Source: an uncultured Flavobacterium sp.
Lineage (GTDB): Bacteria > Bacteroidota > Bacteroidia > Flavobacteriales > Flavobacteriaceae
Assembly: GCF_937876455.1 (NCBI RefSeq)
Contig: NZ_CALFIG010000181.1
Coordinates: forward strand, 1 to 8,711
Reading direction: 5' to 3'
Length of the DNA stretch: 8,711 nucleotides
A program made the translations under genes and the position numbers. The notes under the pieces are model-generated. The model saw only the letters and a list, made by a program, of their open reading frames with translations, ran no database searches and was not told where the DNA came from. This document shows positions 6,335-8,711 of the stretch, piece after piece (position 1 is the stretch's first letter; each line of letters opens with the position of its first letter).

Positions 6335-6358
6335 ACAAAAAAAGACAGACAAAGTTTG
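6328..6358 (+). promoter_or_regulatory. Candidate pnp promoter (TTTG-N19-AAAGTTTG)
   Basis: TTTG (6328-6331), inside the terminator T tract, is followed by 19 bases and AAAGTTTG (6351-6358). That box differs from TANNTTTG only at its first base. The spacing equals that of the rpsO promoter. Transcription would start near 6364, giving a leader of about 75 bases. The mismatch at a conserved base keeps confidence moderate; read-through from rpsO is the alternative source of pnp mRNA. Confidence 0.45.
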
Positions 6359-6421
6359 GTTTTTCATTGGGTTACTTACAACTACAACAACACAACAACA
6401 ACACAACTAAACCCTTTGTTT
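6347..6421 (+). promoter_or_regulatory. CAA-rich pnp leader flanked by complementary arms
   Basis: From about 6378 to 6407 the leader is almost only A and C, built of CAA/ACA units, and should stay unfolded as RNA. The flanks can pair: 6347-6354 with 6414-6421 (eight pairs including one G-U), then a TTT bulge, then GGTTT (6358-6362) with AAACC (6409-6413). A shorter alternative pairs GGGTT (6369-6373) with AACCC (6410-6414). The long stem can form only in RNA starting upstream of 6347, such as rpsO read-through, because its 5' arm overlaps the candidate pnp promoter. A control role is inferred. Confidence 0.4.
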
Positions 6422-6438
6422 AATTAAGAATTTAATTT

Positions 6439-8589
6439 ATGATTCCTAAAGCAACCCAAGAAATTATCGATTTAGGCGATGGAAGAACCATCTCAATCGA
6501 AACAGGAAAATTAGCCAAACAAGCCGATGGTTCGGTAGTTCTTCGCATGGGCAATTGTATGCTTTTAGCAACAGCCGTATCAGCAAGAACTTCTAACCCA
6601 GGCGTTGATTTTTTACCTCTTACGGTAGATTATCGTGAAAAATTTGCCGCTGCAGGTCGTTTCCCTGGAGGATTTTTCAAAAGAGAAGCGCGTCCAAGCG
6701 ACAGTGAAGTATTAACCATGCGATTAGTAGACCGTGTATTGCGTCCACTTTTCCCCGATGATTACCACGCAGAAACACAAGTTATGATTCAGTTAATGTC
6801 TCATGACGAAAATGTAATGCCAGATGCCTTAGCGGGATTAGCTGCCTCAGCTGCCTTAGCTGTTTCTGACATTCCGTTTTACAACCTAATTTCTGAAGTA
6901 CGTGTAGCGCGTATTGATGGAAAATTTGTAATCAATCCAAGCAGAGAAGAATTAGAGCAATCTGACATCGACATGATGATTGGTGCTTCTAAAGATTCTG
7001 TTTGTATGGTGGAAGGTGAAATGAAAGAAATTTCAGAACACGAAATGGTTGAAGCCATTAAATTTGCCCACGAAGCTATCAAAGGACAAATCGAAGCACA
7101 AGAACGCTTAAGAGCTGCTATAGGTTCGCCAGCTTATAGAACATATGAAGGTGAAAAAGAAGATGAAGCGTATTATAAAAAAGTAAAAGCTGCAGCATAC
7201 GATAAATGCTATGCTATTGCACAAGAAGCTTCAGGAAAAAGCGAAAGAACCGAAAAATTTGCTGCGGTAAAAGAAGAGGTAAAAGCGTTATTTACAGAAG
7301 AAGAATTAGCAGAAAATGGGGATTTAGTTTCTAAATATTTCTACAAAACAAATAAAGAAGCGGTTCGTAACGTAATCCTTGAAAAAGGACTTCGTTTAGA
7401 CGGTAGAAAAACAACTGAAATCAGACCTATTTGGTGTGAAACAGATTACTTACCTTCAGTTCATGGTTCGTCTATCTTTACGCGTGGAGAAACGCAAGCT
7501 TTAGCAACCGTAACTTTAGGAACATCTAGAGAAGCAAATCAAATTGATTCTCCATCTGAACAAGGTGAAGAAAAATTCTATTTACACTACAACTTCCCTC
7601 CTTTCTCTACTGGTGAAGCAAAACCTTTAAGAGGAACTTCAAGAAGAGAAGTAGGTCATGGAAACTTAGCACAACGTGCGTTAAAAAATATGATTCCTGC
7701 CGATTGTCCTTACACTATTCGTATCGTTTCTGAAGTATTAGAATCTAACGGTTCTTCTTCTATGGCTACCGTATGTGCGGGAACAATGGCCTTAATGGAT
7801 GCGGGTGTACAAATGGTAAAACCCGTTTCTGGAATTGCTATGGGATTAATCACTGACGGTGAAAAATTTGCCGTATTATCTGATATCTTAGGAGACGAAG
7901 ATCACCTAGGAGATATGGACTTTAAAGTAACTGGAACGGCTGACGGTATTACTGCTTGCCAAATGGACATCAAAATCGAAGGATTGCGTTATGATATTAT
8001 GGAACAAGCTTTAGGTCAAGCACGTGACGGACGTTTACATATTTTAGGTAAAATAACTGAAACTATTGCTACTCCAAGAGAAGATGTTAAAAAACACGCA
8101 CCAAAAATTATCACCAGAACTATTCCTGGTGCATTCATTGGCGCTTTAATTGGTCCTGGTGGAAAAGTAATTCAAGAATTACAAAAAGCTACAGGAACTA
8201 CAATTGTTATTAATGAAGTTGACGAACAAGGCGTTGTTGAAATCTTAGGAACAGATCCAGACGGAATTGCAGCAGTATTGGCTAAAATTGATTCAATTAT
8301 CTTTAAACCAACGATGGGAGAATCTTATGAGGTAAAAGTAATTAAAATGCTTGATTTTGGAGCGGTTGTAGAATATACTGCAGCGCCTGGAAACGAAGTT
8401 TTATTACACGTATCTGAATTAGCTTGGGAACGTACAGAAAACGTAACTGATGTAGTGAATATGGGCGATGTATTTATGGTAAAATACTTAGGTATCGACC
8501 CTAAAACACGTAAAGAAAAAGTTTCTCGTAAACAATTATTACCTCGTCCACCAAGAGAAGAGAAAAAAGATGACGCGCCAAAAGCATAA
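6439..8589 (+). CDS. pnp: Polynucleotide phosphorylase (polyribonucleotide nucleotidyltransferase)
   Basis: A 716-residue PNPase, a trimeric 3'-to-5' exoribonuclease that uses phosphate to release nucleoside diphosphates and can add tails in reverse; a core enzyme of mRNA decay. All domains are present in order: RNase PH-like domain 1 (about 1-145) with GGFFKREARP (77-86), the linking alpha-helical domain (about 150-310), RNase PH-like domain 2 (about 315-545), KH (about 555-620) with GPGG at 572-575, and S1 (about 625-697). Catalytic features are in place: RGTSRREVG (398-406), SNGSSSMA (436-443) and Asp486, Asp488 and Asp492 in GDEDHLGDMD. A short charged tail ends the protein. The ATG at 6439 gives the family N-terminus. 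It lies 134 bases after rpsO behind a terminator and a CAA-rich leader, and is closed by its own terminator. No broken or missing motif was seen. Confidence 0.98.
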   Translation: MIPKATQEIIDLGDGRTISIETGKLAKQADGSVVLRMGNCMLLATAVSARTSNPGVDFLPLTVDYREKFAAAGRFPGGFFKREARPSDSEVLTMRLVDRVLRPLFPDDYHAETQVMIQLMSHDENVMPDALAGLAASAALAVSDIPFYNLISEVRVARIDGKFVINPSREELEQSDIDMMIGASKDSVCMVEGEMKEISEHEMVEAIKFAHEAIKGQIEAQERLRAAIGSPAYRTYEGEKEDEAYYKKVKAAAYDKCYAIAQEASGKSERTEKFAAVKEEVKALFTEEELAENGDLVSKYFYKTNKEAVRNVILEKGLRLDGRKTTEIRPIWCETDYLPSVHGSSIFTRGETQALATVTLGTSREANQIDSPSEQGEEKFYLHYNFPPFSTGEAKPLRGTSRREVGHGNLAQRALKNMIPADCPYTIRIVSEVLESNGSSSMATVCAGTMALMDAGVQMVKPVSGIAMGLITDGEKFAVLSDILGDEDHLGDMDFKVTGTADGITACQMDIKIEGLRYDIMEQALGQARDGRLHILGKITETIATPREDVKKHAPKIITRTIPGAFIGALIGPGGKVIQELQKATGTTIVINEVDEQGVVEILGTDPDGIAAVLAKIDSIIFKPTMGESYEVKVIKMLDFGAVVEYTAAPGNEVLLHVSELAWERTENVTDVVNMGDVFMVKYLGIDPKTRKEKVSRKQLLPRPPREEKKDDAPKA

Positions 8590-8608
8590 TCTTAGTTTAT
8601 AATGTATT

Positions 8609-8643
8609 AAAAAATCCCGATAAATAATTATCGGGATTTTTTT
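8609..8643 (+). terminator. Rho-independent terminator after pnp
   Basis: ATCCCGATAA (8614-8623) pairs perfectly with TTATCGGGAT (8628-8637) around the four-base loop ATAA. It is flanked by six A (8609-8614) and seven T (8637-8643), which extend the stem and supply the U tract. The A tract on the other side means it could also work on minus-strand transcripts. It lies 20 bases after the pnp stop. Confidence 0.92.
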
Positions 8644-8661
8644 ATTATTATTTTTTAAAAC

Positions 8662-8692
8662 TTTGTAACTTTTTTAAAACTTCTTACGTTTA
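8662..8692 (+). promoter_or_regulatory. Candidate promoter for a gene beyond the right edge (TTTG-N19-TACGTTTA)
   Basis: TTTG (8662-8665), 19 bases, then TACGTTTA (8685-8692), which misses TANNTTTG only at the last base. It follows the pnp terminator and points rightward, so the next gene is probably on the plus strand with its own promoter. In flavobacteria a principal sigma factor gene often follows pnp; the window ends too early to tell. Confidence 0.55.
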
Positions 8693-8711
8693 ATAAACCA
8701 GAACTAGCAAT

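Noticed and set aside
6378..6407. The CAA/ACA-rich stretch as a microsatellite or CRISPR-like repeat.
   Set aside because: The units are irregular, cover only about 30 bases and have no spacers; a low-structure mRNA leader explains it better.

Overview
The window looks like chromosomal DNA of a flavobacterium (Bacteroidota, family Flavobacteriaceae). It is AT-rich, ribosome-binding sites are weak or absent, and several gene fronts carry the Bacteroidota promoter form TTTG-N19-TANNTTTG. It also encodes the exosortase F pair, which is known from flavobacteria, and an rpsO-pnp block. These assignments come from reading the translations and motifs by eye; no database search was run.

Left part (1-1076, minus strand): an exosortase F system-associated membrane protein runs off the left edge, and upstream of it lies the membrane cysteine protease/transpeptidase homologue XrtF. 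Divergent from xrtF is a small GAF-domain protein of the free methionine-(R)-sulfoxide reductase type (1077-1529).

Centre (1616-5936, plus strand): three consecutive cryptochrome/photolyase-family genes from three different branches. The first is a divergent 488-residue flavoprotein in which most CPD-pocket and tryptophan-triad residues of E. coli photolyase are replaced. The second is an iron-sulfur photolyase (FeS-BCP/PhrB type, expected to repair (6-4) photoproducts) with all four cluster cysteines. The third is a CRY-DASH protein that overlaps the second by ATGA. The gaps (29 bp, then -4 bp) suggest one operon for light-driven DNA repair and possibly blue-light sensing. The first member is the best candidate for something poorly described.

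Right part (5937-8711, plus strand): rpsO, with a good promoter and a small leader hairpin, ends at a strong terminator. Then comes pnp (polynucleotide phosphorylase), with its own candidate promoter and a CAA-rich leader, and a second strong terminator. A promoter-like element near the right edge points to a gene beyond the window. No mobile element, CRISPR array, tRNA or rRNA was seen, and no gene-free stretch exceeds 300 bases.
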